A stretch of 64,000 bases of DNA, taken from NCBI RefSeq assembly GCF_037975245.1, contig NC_092567.1, positions 25,774,376 through 25,838,375 on the forward strand, given 5' to 3'. Both the position numbers and the translations under genes were made by a program. This document shows, piece after piece, positions 13,238-25,760 of the stretch. The stretch is from Apostichopus japonicus (lineage: Eukaryota > Echinodermata > Holothuroidea > Aspidochirotida > Stichopodidae). The notes beneath the pieces are model-generated. The model saw only the letters and a list, made by a program, of their open reading frames with translations. It had not been told where the DNA came from and searched no databases. The number at the start of each line of letters is the position of its first letter. Position 1 is the first letter of the stretch.

Positions 13238-16200
13238 ATGAAGCTTAGTTTAGTTCTTGTTTTCGTCGTTGGTTCCATTTTCGTGTCGCACTTAGGAACT
13301 TCTTCTAGTAAGTCAATGGAAGCGAGGCAGGATGTAAGTATACACCATAATAATATATACGTCATAACTCAGTTTAAAGATCATCAGTGTTGTAAGTCAA
13401 TGACAGAGGTGCCAGATGTAAGTATACACCATAATAATATATACGTCATAACTCAGTTTAAAGATCATCAGTGTTGTAAGTCAATGACAGAGGTGCCAGA
13501 TGTAAGTATACACCATAATAATATATACGTCATAACTCAGTTTAAAGATCATCAGTGTTGTAAGTAAATGGCAGAGGTGCCAGATGTAAGTATACAATAT
13601 AATAATATATACGTCATAACTCAGTTTAAAGATCATCAGTGTTGTAAGTAAATGGCAGAGGTGCCAGATGTAAGTATACAATATAGTAATATATACGTCA
13701 TAACTCAGTTTAAAGATCATCAGTGTTGTAAGTCAATGACAGAGGTGCCAGATGTAAGTATACACCATAATAATATATACGTCATAACTCAGTTTAAAGA
13801 TCATCAGTGTTGTAAGTAAATGGCAGAGGTGCCAGATGTAAGTATACAATATAGTAATATATACGTCATAACTCAGTTTAAAGATCATCAGTGTTGTAAG
13901 TCAATGGCAGAGGTGCCAGATGTAAGTATACAATATAATAATATATACGTCATAACTCAGTTTAAAGATCATCAGTGTTGTAAGTCAATGACAGAGGTGC
14001 CAGATGTAAGTATACACCATAATAATATATACGTCATAACTCAGTTTAAAGATCATCAGTGTTGTAAGTCAATGACAGAGGTGCCAGATGTAAGTATACA
14101 CCATAATAATATATACGTCATAACTCAGTTTAAAGATCATCAGTGTTGTAAGTAAATGGCAGAGGTGCCAGATGTAAGTATACAATATAATAATATATAC
14201 GTCATAACTCAGTTTAAAGATCATCAGTGTTGTAAGTAAATGGCAGAGGTGCCAGATGTAAGTATACAATATAGTAATATATACGTCATAACTCAGTTTA
14301 AAGATCATCAGTGTTGTAAGTCAATGACAGAGGTGCCAGATGTAAGTATACACCATAATAATATATACGTCATAACTCAGTTTAAAGATCATCAGTGTTG
14401 TAAGTAAATGGCAGAGGTGCCAGATGTAAGTATACAATATAGTAATATATACGTCATAACTCAGTTTAAAGATCATCAGTGTTGTAAGTAAATGGCAGAG
14501 GTGCCAGATGTAAGTATACAATATAGTAATATATACGTCATAACTCAGTTTAAAGATCATCAGTGTTGTAAGTCAATGACAGAGGTGCCAGATGTAAGTA
14601 TACACCATAATAATATATACGTCATAACTCAGTTTAAAGATCATCAGTGTTGTAAGTAAATGGCAGAGGTGCCAGATGTAAGTATACAATATAGTAATAT
14701 ATACGTCATAACTCAGTTTAAAGATCATCAGTGTTGTAAGTAAATGGCAGAGGTGCCAGATGTAAGTATACAATATAATAATATATACGTCATAACTCAG
14801 TTTAAAGATCATCAGTGTTGTAAGTCAATGACAGAGGTGCCAGATGTAAGTATACACCATAATAATATGTACGTCATAACTCAGTTTAAAGATCATCAGT
14901 GTTGTAAGTCAATGACAGAGGTGCCAGATGTAAGTATACACCATAATAATATATACGTCATAACTCAGTTTAAAGATCATCAGTGTTGTAAGTAAATGGC
15001 AGAGGTGCCAGATGTAAGTATACAATATAGTAATATATACGTCATAACTCAGTTTAAAGATCATCAGTGTTGTAAGTCAATGACAGAGGTGCCAGATGTA
15101 AGTATACACCATAATAATATATACGTCATAACTCAGTTTAAAGATCATCAGTGTTGTAAGTAAATGGCAGAGGTGCCAGATGTAAGTATACAATATAGTA
15201 ATATATACGTCATAACTCAGTTTAAAGATCATCAGTGTTGTAAGTCAATGGCAGAGGTGCCAGATGTAAGTATACAATATAATAATATATACGTCATAAC
15301 TCAGTTTAAAGATCATCAGTGTTGTAAGTCAATGACAGAGGTGCCAGATGTAAGTATACACCATAATAATATATACGTCATAACTCAGTTTAAAGATCAT
15401 CAGTGTTGTAAGTCAATGACAGAGGTGCCAGATGTAAGTATACACCATAATAATATATACGTCATAACTCAGTTTAAAGATCATCAGTGTTGTAAGTAAA
15501 TGGCAGAGGTGCCAGATGTAAGTATACAATATAATAATATATACGTCATAACTCAGTTTAAAGATCATCAGTGTTGTAAGTAAATGGCAGAGGTGCCAGA
15601 TGTAAGTATACAATATAGTAATATATACGTCATAACTCAGTTTAAAGATCATCAGTGTTGTAAGTCAATGACAGAGGTGCCAGATGTAAGTATACACCAT
15701 AATAATATATACGTCATAACTCAGTTTAAAGATCATCAGTGTTGTAAGTAAATGGCAGAGGTGCCAGATGTAAGTATACAATATAGTAATATATACGTCA
15801 TAACTCAGTTTAAAGATCATCAGTGTTGTAAGTAAATGGCAGAGGTGCCAGATGTAAGTATACAATATAGTAATATATACGTCATAACTCAGTTTAAAGA
15901 TCATCAGTGTTGTAAGTCAATGACAGAGGTGCCAGATGTAAGTATACACCATAATAATATATACGTCATAACTCAGTTTAAAGATCATCAGTGTTGTAAG
16001 TAAATGGCAGAGGTGCCAGATGTAAGTATACAATATAGTAATATATACGTCATAACTCAGTTTAAAGATCATCAGTGTTGTAAGTAAATGGCAGAGGTGC
16101 CAGATGTAAGTATACAATATAATAATATATACGTCATAACTCAGTTTAAAGATCATCAGTGTTGTAAGTCAATGACAGAGGTGCCAGATGTAAGTATACA

Positions 16201-19200
16201 CCATAATAATATGTACGTCATAACTCAGTTTAAAGATCATCAGTGTTGTAAGTCAATGACAGAGGTGCCAGATGTAAGTATACACCATAATAATATATAC
16301 GTCATAACTCAGTTTAAAGATCATCAGTGTTGTAAGTAAATGGCAGAGGTGCCAGATGTAAGTATACAATATAGTAATATATACGTCATAACTCAGTTTA
16401 AAGATCATCAGTGTTGTAAGTCAATGGCAGAGGTGCCAGATGTAAGTATACAATATAATAATATATACGTCATAACTCAGTTTAAAGATCATCAGTGTTG
16501 TAAGTCAATGACAGAGGTGCCAGATGTAAGTATACACCATAATAATATATACGTCATAACTCAGTTTAAAGATCATCAGTGTTGTAAGTCAATGACAGAG
16601 GTGCCAGATGTAAGTATACACCATAATAATATATACGTCATAACTCAGTTTAAAGATCATCAGTGTTGTAAGTAAATGGCAGAGGTGCCAGATGTAAGTA
16701 TACAATATAATAATATATACGTCATAACTCAGTTTAAAGATCATCAGTGTTGTAAGTCAATGACAGAGGTGCCAGATGTAAGTATACACCATAATAATAT
16801 ATACGTCATAACTCAGTTTAAAGATCATCAGTGTTGTAAGTCAATGACAGAGGTGCCAGATGTAAGTATACACCATAATAATATATACGTCATAACTCAG
16901 TTTAAAGATCATCAGTGTTGTAAGTAAATGGCAGAGGTGCCAGATGTAAGTATACAATATAGTAATATATACGTCATAACTCAGTTTAAAGATCATCAGT
17001 GTTGTAAGTCAATGGCAGAGGTGCCTGATGTAAGTATACACCATAATAATATATACGTCATAACTCAGTTTAAAGATCATAAGTGTTGGCCGTAAATATG
17101 CTAGAATGTCTAATAATGGTCACTCATGTTCAAAACTTCAACAAACATGAACTGACCACCTTTCGATAATCTGTTGTTCTTTCAGACATTTAATTGAACT
17201 AATAGACTAATAGAATCGAAATTGAAATATAAATTAGTATATGATATATTTTATCCCCAGCACATCGATGAAGTAGATCATGTACAACCCATTTCAGTTT
17301 CTACTTCAACAGGTATGTTTAGCTCCTATATAAAGGTGATTGGCCTTCTCCTCACACAACGGGACCACCGTAACTTTCTCATTTATAAGAGTCATCTATC
17401 AGCCATTTATTACGCTTCCGTAATTTATAACTTAAGGCCAAGTAACGTCAACGTACTGTAGAATTTGTTTTTCCAGGAAATGCAATAAGATAGATCGCCA
17501 GCTGTTTCACGATATAAAACTAAAAAAATATCAGTGGGTCAGGAAAAACAAATCTCTGAAGGGACTGAGATCGGTCATAAATGTAAGAATTAAGTAGAAC
17601 CCAAAATTTAAGCTTTTATTGTCGTTTTGAGCAATATGTTTACGCGTCTTCTCCACCCACCCTCCCCCCCCCCGACACCCGCCAGGTCTTCTGTCCCCAC
17701 GAATCTTAAGGAAAATGTGAAACGTATCCCCATTCTATGAACTGTAAGATCAATGTATGACGTAGCTTCGTGTGGATCTTAAGCAAGAATATATAAAACC
17801 TTTGGCATTAAATGGCCATAATCATTTTGGTATTTCATAATTCCGATATTTTGGTTCAATCATTATAGATACTGGCTATTGTCACTCATCTCGGTCTGAA
17901 TATCGGAGAGATTGTCGAGAAATCTATGAGAAATGTGATAATTTCGAAGGACGATCTGGCACTTACATGATACAACCAAGTGGTTCACCAGAACCATTCC
18001 AAGTATATTGTAACAATTCCATTGATGGAGGTAGCTGGACGGTACGTAGTTTTATGTTATACTAAATGTAATAAAATGCTACATTGCGTGTTATATTTGG
18101 TTAATATCATCTGGGGAGTAGATAGACTTTGTTATTGATTTATTTATCATTACCATTGATGAGGGGGGGGGGGCAGATGCTTTTCTAGGGGGCAGTCGAA
18201 ATATATTTTCTAAATTATTGTTTCAGACAATTTTATGTATTTCTTGGGTGGGGGTGGGGGGCTAGACAAATATTCGTAGGGGCTAGCCTCCCTCCCCTCC
18301 GTGGCTACACCGGTGAATTTGTTTTTAAGTTAAATATGTCAATTCTTAAGATACAATATGACATGCACTGTCCCTTCCTCTTCCATCGACTAACCCCTCC
18401 CTCCCCCCTCACCACCGATATGACCGCCAGGGACGAGACACATTCAGACTTATTAGCGTCAAATAATTGGGGATATTTCCTGCAGATAGCATAAATTATA
18501 AAGTTGAAGGACGAAGGTTTCCATGCACACATGTTTGAGGCCAAGGTCTCCTCTCACGACTTAACAACTTAACCCCTGGTCAATGGTTACTTGCCACACC
18601 AACACACCATGTGCACTATTCAAACAATCCCTCCTGTGTTACTACAGTGCACCATATCTACGTACGGTCCCCTATACTGGACTTTCCATAAGGTACAGCG
18701 ACAAACCGACAAACCCATTTACATACCTGGGTGAAGAGAGGCAATGTAGATAAAGTGCCTTGCCCAAGGACACAACGTAATGATATGGCCAGGACTCGAA
18801 CCTGCAATCCTTAGATCACAAGTCCACTGCCTTAACCATTTGACCACAACGCTCTCTCCAAATTATACCTTAAAGAAAAACATTTCGTGATACCTCTACT
18901 TATTACCATCATTTTTAACTTATTATCTTTTGGCAGGTAATTCAGCGTCGATTGGATGGCTCGGTGGACTTTTATCGTACCTGGAGCGAGTACAAGAAAG
19001 GATTTGGCTTTCTGGAAAGAGACTTTTGGCTTGGCAACGATAAATTATCCTTCCTGACCAGTCAAAAGGACTACGAATTGCGCATTGACATGAATAACCA
19101 CGAAGGTGTTTCATATGTTGTTAAATATAGTCTCTTTCGTGTTAGCGACGAATGGAGCAAGTACAAGTTGATCCTCGGTGATTATTTAGCTGAGAGCACT

Positions 19201-20304
19201 GCAGGTAAATTAACGTAACAGCGAAGAAAAAAAATTATCCTTCTAGATTCAGTTACATCATTCTGAACATGAGCTAAAGGCATAAAGGCCTTATATACAA
19301 ATGATGCCTAATATCATTTTCATCTAGAAATGTCCCTAAAACCTAATGGATTTTGAGTGATATAAACTCTGACATCTCACAATTATTGTATGTGTGTCAT
19401 TGCGCAACGTAATCATGAAATTTGGTATTCTACATTATTAAGGCCCTTAGCAAAGAACTATGAGTTGGGGGCTATGGGGGTGTGGGGGGGGTGGTCACAA
19501 ACAACTTAAAGGAGGGCAACAATATGTGTGTACACATGATGTAGGCACGACAGAGGATAAGGAGGAACATTAGCTAACACGAGGGCCAGAGATCTGTGCC
19601 ACAGCAAGAAGCTATTCCGGAAGTTGTTAAATGACGGCTCTCTGGTTTGATCTATTCCTGTACACCGAGAGGATAAGATAAAGTGACCAACCCTAGATCT
19701 TAACTAGGGGTATAGTCCGTATGAGCTGTACTGTGCCTCTAATTAATATGTTTCTGATCAATCGATTAAGCATCTTCTCTATGTTTGGTTTGGTTTAAGA
19801 TTTGCGATAATAATTAATGCAAATTCACAAAGCTTAATTTGTCATAATTATAAAAAAAAGTAGAATTTTTCGTATTTCGCGAATACGAAGCACAATAGCG
19901 GTGTAAGTTCAGTTGCATGGAATTTCAGATCAAAAGTATGATGCATTTATGATGTATTTCTCTATATTCCCCTCGTTCTGATGAATAGCCCTTTAATGTT
20001 TAAAAAAAATTGATAACACCACACACACACATCTTATTTTTCCCTTTTCTTGTATATAGAAAGTGACTCTTTGTCGTATCACAGTAACATGGCATTCAGT
20101 ACCTACGACCGGGACAACGATCTCAACGGAGGTAACTGCCCCATCTTACACGGTAGTGCTTGGTGGTACAATTCCTGTGATTATTCTGATCTCAACGCTG
20201 ACTATTTCGCTGCCGATGGAGTAGATCAAAGCATCGAATGGACGGGCCTACCAGGGGGAAGTTACAACCTCAAGTTTGTAGAAATGAAAGTGAGAGCTCT
20301 GTAG
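13238..20304 (+). CDS. Secreted fibrinogen-related (FReD) protein, 5 exons
   Basis: Exons are 13238-13333, 17261-17312, 17869-18041, 18937-19204 and 20060-20304. The phases match at every junction and the product is about 277 residues. Met at 13238 was chosen because it starts a signal peptide (MKLSLVLVFVVGSIFVSHLG); an in-frame upstream Met at 13154 would bury it. After a short linker comes a fibrinogen C-terminal domain: DCREIYEKC, SGTYMIQPSG, PFQVYCN, GGSWTVIQRRLDGSVDF, RTWSEYKKGFG, the calcium-site stretch YDRDNDLNGGNCP, WWYNSC, and a final FVEMKVRAL. This fits ficolin, intelectin-like or tenascin-type FReD lectins, which bind glycans or acetyl groups outside the cell and often act in invertebrate immunity. 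No collagen or coiled-coil region is visible. Intron 1 is mostly an 84-bp repeat array carrying copies of the exon 1 donor. A SINE lies in intron 3. Confidence 0.85.
13308..17088 (+). repeat. 84-bp tandem array duplicating exon 1 end and 5' splice site
   Basis: Starting inside FReD exon 1, an 84-bp unit recurs without a gap. GTAAGTATAC-type donor motifs occur at 13334 and then every 84 bp to 17030, giving the original plus 44 copies. Each copy carries a version of the last ~26 nt of exon 1 (AAGTCAATGACAGAGGTGCC) followed by the donor and the start of intron 1. Units differ at few sites: TCA/TAA after GTTGTAAG, ACA/GCA, and CACCATAATAAT/CAATATAGTAAT. The unit is 28 codons long, so open frames of 79-137 codons appear on both strands; these are by-products. 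Confidence 0.95.
18580..18855 (-). mobile_element. tRNA-derived SINE (family 1, copy 2)
   Basis: On the minus strand the tRNA-like head (18853-18788) reads GTGGTCAAATGGTTAAGGCA..., with a good B box, GGTTCGAGTCC (18802-18792). It is followed by a core block, GTGTCCTTGGGCAAGGCACT, typical of V-type SINE central domains. It lies in intron 3 of the FReD gene. The outer end is uncertain. Confidence 0.75.
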
Positions 20305-21195
20305 GTAAAAGCCTATACAGCAACGTGTCGATTGGCGATTGGTCAGCAGCGACTAAACTACACGCGTAGCATATTTAGCAGGACTATAGTCAGTTTAAAG
20401 GTCTATATACATCACTCGTTTCGTGACGTCATTAATCACATAAATAACGACAAGTGCTACCAAATTCCGCATAATTGTGGAAAACTATATAGGCCCACTG
20501 AAAGACTAAGAACTTAAGCGACTTAACGCATAATAATTTTAAATTTGTCACTCTAGTCAGATCTGATATTTGGAGTCTTGTCGTGTATTGCACACTCCCG
20601 TGAACCATCATAGATAACGCATTACCATATCAATTTAGGCGTATAGATCACTATACTTTTATTAACGTATTTTCATTATCACAAATTTATAAAAAAAAAA
20701 CTTAGCTCCAAAAAATATACACATTACTTGTAAAGTACTTGTTAAGTTACCTTAACACTCTTAAATCGTATCATCCCCGTAACATGATTTGCTCATTTCT
20801 TCATTACGTAGTGAATACCGTACATATTCGCATTTCGCGTAACATATCTGTTTTCTCTCAGCGCTAGAAAAAAAAAGATTTACATTAAGAGCAGCTAAAC
20901 GCATTATGGTTCAACAATACAGCCTGGCTTAAAAATAAAGTTTTATTTTACAATATTGTTAGTCGAAATGTATTTTTGTTCCTCTGATTTTTTATTAATT
21001 AATTAAAAGTAATACCACACAAAATTGTCTGGTCGATTAATTGTTGAGACTCGAATTTTGCTTAATTTTTGTAAACTTTTCTGCTCATATTTATGTGAGT
21101 GCTCTTTCCGTTAGCAAAAAATAAAAGTCATTTCTCGATATGTTCCAGGGTCCTTATCTTTGGTCTGCTGTGGTAGTATAACACATGTCCTTTAA
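20305..21195. other. FReD 3' flank
   Basis: Probably includes the 3' untranslated region. AATAAA at 20934-20939 is the first clear polyadenylation signal after the stop, about 630 bp away. Nothing else recognised. Confidence 0.45.
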
Positions 21196-21770
21196 AGGAT
21201 TGGTTCAGGTGTCTGACATGTCTATCTTCTATGAAAGAGCTCAAAAAGGCAAACTGAAAAGTGAAGAAATTTAACTACCATGATAGCATGCTCTGGTTAG
21301 GAGATATCACACTTTGAAGATATAAAAATTTCTTTGAAAATGACTGGTGTAGAAAGACTAACTGTGAGGGTGTGATGTCACATCCTCACTTTCTTAACAT
21401 GTGGGAATATATTTCAATAAAAATTAATTACATTTTTTTCACAAATCTAAAAAATATAATAACAAATTCTTCAGATGTTAAATCTCTGATACTTCCCTTA
21501 ACAAAAATGATATCCACATGACATATCTTTTGGTTGTAAGTCATAAAATCTCACAAAACATTTTAATAAAATAACAAAGACTTTTCAGAAATGTGAGGAT
21601 GTGACATCACAGCTAGTCTGATTTCAGCAGTTTCTACACAATCAGATAGAACTTTAAACTTGAATATCTCCTAAACGGAATAAGATATTTGAACAGTTTC
21701 TTCATCATTGTGTTTCTTTTATTGTCTTCTAACATATAAGATAAACATGTTTGACACCTGAACGAATCCT
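21196..21770. mobile_element. TTAA-flanked inverted-repeat element
   Basis: A 575-bp foldback element. About 200 bp at the left (AGGATTGGTTCAGGTGTC...) is inverted at the right (...GACACCTGAACGAATCCT), and both arms contain GATGTCACATCCTCAC. It is flanked by TTAA at 21192-21195 and 21771-21774, which suggests a piggyBac- or Kolobok-type non-autonomous element. The spacer is AT-rich and has no transposase. Confidence 0.78.
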
Positions 21771-22845
21771 TTAAAGGAGCCTTTTTTTTAGACATAACGA
21801 AAGAAGAACCATATGGTCTAAGCATCCTGGTGGAATTTGCATAATAATTACATTCATCGTTTTGAAATAAAAACATCTGAATTTGTTGTTTTGAATCACA
21901 AAGGTAGACTTGAAGCAAGCAGGTATGATGTCATTGATACTATACAAGTTGCGACAATTGTGAAAATTTCAATTTTTATCATATCGAAAACATAAAGTAT
22001 ATAGAAATGAATTATCAGCACGGTGCTTTGTCAAAATAAATTTAACTCAGTCTGCATGGACTATTGTTTTAATCCTTTCAAAAATGTCTCCCTTTAACTT
22101 TCTTAGGACTTCACATCTAGCGCCAACACTGTTATATTCTCCATACCCAGACTTTATATGTAATTGCTCACGAAAAGAAATCTACAAAACGTGGTGACTA
22201 AATTGCAATCACACTGTCTATGTTATTGTGCTTGTGTGATCGAGTGGCGTAGTTTGGAAAGACGGTGCATTTGCTCTTGTAGTTTATATGTTGTTAATGG
22301 AGATTGATACCATGTGTTATTTAGTAAATAATGTACTTGCCACTAAACTTCTCCGAACTAGAAGGGTTGATCCCCACGTTAACGGGTCCTAGCCTGCGCT
22401 GTTATTAGAGGAATCAACATTAGCCTATATAGTGCTCGCAAGCGGCCTTTGTAGTGACTGAAAGATATTTCCACTTATAATTTACAAGATAAATTTATGA
22501 CATCGTGTCTGTGATTAAGACAATGTTCTAAAACATAGCTGGCAGATAGAAATGGACTTCGAGGTTCGGAAATATGATAATCTATTAGCTCCGAAACTGT
22601 CGATATTTTGGGCCGTCTGCAAAAGGCCCCTGACTCACCGTGTTATTGAAAGACCCACTTTTGGGTGGTGATACCTAGAGTGCGGATCATTGGTGTAGAC
22701 AAAACTGTGAAATTGACGAGAAAAGCATGAATTCGCCGGATTGTTGGTGAAATTCGACGCCTTAAAAATGTGACATGAACCGCATTTCAGTCTTTTCATA
22801 TGTTGACATGCGCATGCATTGTAGTGAAATAAAATTCTTTAATAC

Positions 22846-22847
<2 letters not shown>
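21771..22847. other. Non-coding stretch
   Basis: No gene or repeat recognised. Confidence 0.4.
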
Positions 22848-22883
<36 letters not shown>

Positions 22884-22945
22884 ATATATATATATTGATA
22901 TATATATATATATAGGCCTATAATATATATATATATATATATTGA
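22848..22945. repeat. TA microsatellite
   Basis: TA dinucleotide runs interrupted by TTGATA. Confidence 0.9.
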
Positions 22946-25608
22946 TATTATATCTCGTATGGCACATTGTACGTTTTCGTAGTGTTTGATATGCACACTT
23001 TTAGTCTTTCTTCCTGAATTTGGACGTAGACACGCGTTGTTTCGTTAGCTGGAATAGTCTTCTTCCGTATAAAAAAAATAATAATCATAAATCATCTTTG
23101 TCAATAGCGTTAGAAATATGTCTTGCATTTATTAAACCACAACACGAGCGAAAAGTGTTACCTTTGATTATAGACTGTGCGTATGATCAGGTTAATTTAA
23201 CGTACATCGCTAACAAATACAAGACTTCATTCACTATATCATAAACCAACATGCAACACCAGTACCACGTCAATATAATACAAATGATTTCACGTTTGAT
23301 TTACGTTTTAGTCTTAACTTACCGTTTCCCACTATTTTAAAGTCATTTGCCAAGAAAACCAGGTCAGCAAACAAATGGAAACTTAAAGTATTAAAACATA
23401 AGTACAGGTACATGAATACATTATAATAAAACAAATTAAATTCATTTCCTCTAAATTATGGGAAATATTACAAACACCTCTGAAACGGGGATTTTTCATT
23501 TTCTTTTTGTAAATTAAAAAGCGGTTTACGGAACTTTATTATTCCCCAAAGAATGAATAAATATGAATACAGAAATATAACTGTGATGCTAAACGATGAT
23601 AGATAATAGCTTCCACACTATATATAAAGACCATTCTCTACCAGTGACTTCACCTTTGAAATATGTATTACTCGGTTCAATATACCGCTTTAAGCCTCAT
23701 CAGCAAAATGAATTTGACGCTTGCCTTTTTTGTGGCTAATTTATTTTCTTGTCGGCCAATCAAACCTCTTTTGATCGCTGTCTACTGTAGATGAGATTGT
23801 AATACGGTACAGACGTGAACGTAAAATAACTTACCATCGAGGGACCGAAGAACAAGTTTGTTGGCACTGAAATTGATCAGAATCGAGGTGAGTAGGCTAA
23901 TTTCATCTATAATATGTTCGTTTGTATGTTTGTAAGTTTACAGTTTGTTGTTTAGAAACTAATTGCATTGACATAAGAATTACACAAATCGCGTGTATAA
24001 TTGGAAGATCATTGGTTAGTTTTCTTCACTTGTATGGTATCGTAGTCTGTATTTGATCGTAGTCTTTAGGATGTTCTAATCAGCCGGTTGATCCATTGAT
24101 TAAGGTTTTACTTCGATTTATTCCCTTAAAACGTAAAAAACGCGATGTTTCCTTACAACCAATTTTGTAAAATTTACCAAAAGCAAACATTAAAAAGTTT
24201 TAACTCTATAGTGTTCTCTTGATATGTAAAGTTTCATCATCATAAATTGTAATTTAATACAAAATGAAGCAAAATGTAATCAAATTAAAGATTTTTTTTT
24301 AAAGAGAATAGGAAAATGTAATATATCAAAGAGAAATGTAATAAACTGAAGAATAATTAGTCTTATTTCCATCCAGGTGTTACAATATTGCGTTCTTGTA
24401 ATTTGATAACCCAAAAATTAACTTCCATAATTTTTAATCATATGTTACTATAACTTGTTGCCTTGATAAGTTTCATTACAAGCAATTATAATTTAATAAA
24501 AACAAATCAAAAGATTATCAAACTGAGAAATAAATCAGAAAGCAACTATCTTCATTTCTATTTTAAGTATAAATATATATATGTATAATACGTTTTTTAT
24601 ACTGTGTTCTCTTTATATGTAAGGTTTTATTGTAAACAGTTGTAATTACTTTTTTTGGTCAGGTTTCGCTATATAATCATACGTCGTGTTTCAATATAAA
24701 AATTTAGTAAGTTTCATAAAAACAAACGTATATTTTAGTATTAACCTTTTTATCAGATTTCATGTTAATAATATTACCTCATGGAAATGTTTAATAGAAA
24801 CAATTAAGAAAAAAGATTGTCAATCTTTAGTTTTAACTATATAATTATAAGTAAGTTTTTCATTATAACTATTTTTACTATAAGTTTATTAAAATCAAAA
24901 TACTTAATAACATCTCACTGATCCGTATACAAAAAAAATGTGGACTTGCTCCTGAGTGGATAAAAATTGTATTGTAACATTATGAAAGGAAACTATAAAA
25001 AATCAGATAGATTGTTCTGATCACTTCAATTCTTCGGCTGTTACCAGATGCAATCGCTAAATTTCACCAAGATTTAAACATTTATATTTTCAAGAAAAAA
25101 AATGGTATTTTGTGTACTTTTAACCTAGAAAATATTGCCAGCATTTTAGTTTTCAACGAAGCGAGAACTTCTGAAGCTCTAAATAAACCAAAGGAATTGA
25201 TAAATGCTTAGTTAGATAGCTAATTATATTAGTAAGATCAGGGAGCTGTTGCAAATATTCTTAGTGTGGCCGCCACTACTTTTCGACATTCTATGAAACT
25301 TTGGGGGGCAATGAACCGATTATTTGTAATCTTTGGTTATCAGTTTGCACAGCGCAGAGAGTACACACTTTATATCACTGGCATGTTTCAAGTGTACAAC
25401 TAATCAAAATTAAAATGATAGCCTATCCCATCTACTTACCGTTGATATAGTTCCAATGTGAAATTTAAGCCAGCTATCGTGTTCCTGTACCCTTACTGTA
25501 CAACCTAAGTGATATTCCTACATTCCCGACGGCTATAGTTGCTTTCATTCGGTTGTCACGTTCAATTTTACAAAGAATTTTGCTGGTGCCTAAAAGCTAT
25601 TACCATCG
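22946..25608. other. AT-rich intergenic DNA with degenerate repeats
   Basis: No gene recognised. Between about 24200 and 24900 a loose motif recurs (TTCTCTTGATATGTAAAGTTT, then CAATTATAATTTAATA and AAAGATTATCAAACTGAG) with a spacing of roughly 150-200 bp. It looks like a decayed tandem array. Confidence 0.4.
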
Positions 25609-25690
25609 ATATATATATATATATATATAAACATACATATATATATATATATATATATACATACATACATATACATATACATATATATAT

Positions 25691-25759
<69 letters not shown>
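25609..25759. repeat. TA/CATA microsatellite
   Basis: TA repeats with interspersed CATACATA and CACACATA. Confidence 0.9.

Positions 25760-25760
<1 letters not shown>

Noticed and set aside
13481..16927. Many 79-111 codon frames repeating CCKSM-EVPDVSI or its reverse complement
   Set aside because: The repeat unit is 84 bp (28 codons), so stop-free runs recur by period. The coding reading is replaced here by the exon-1 donor duplication model.
18788..18853. Functional tRNA gene on the minus strand
   Set aside because: Box A and B are present, but a tRNA fold does not close well and the sequence continues into a SINE core shared with 7790-8030.
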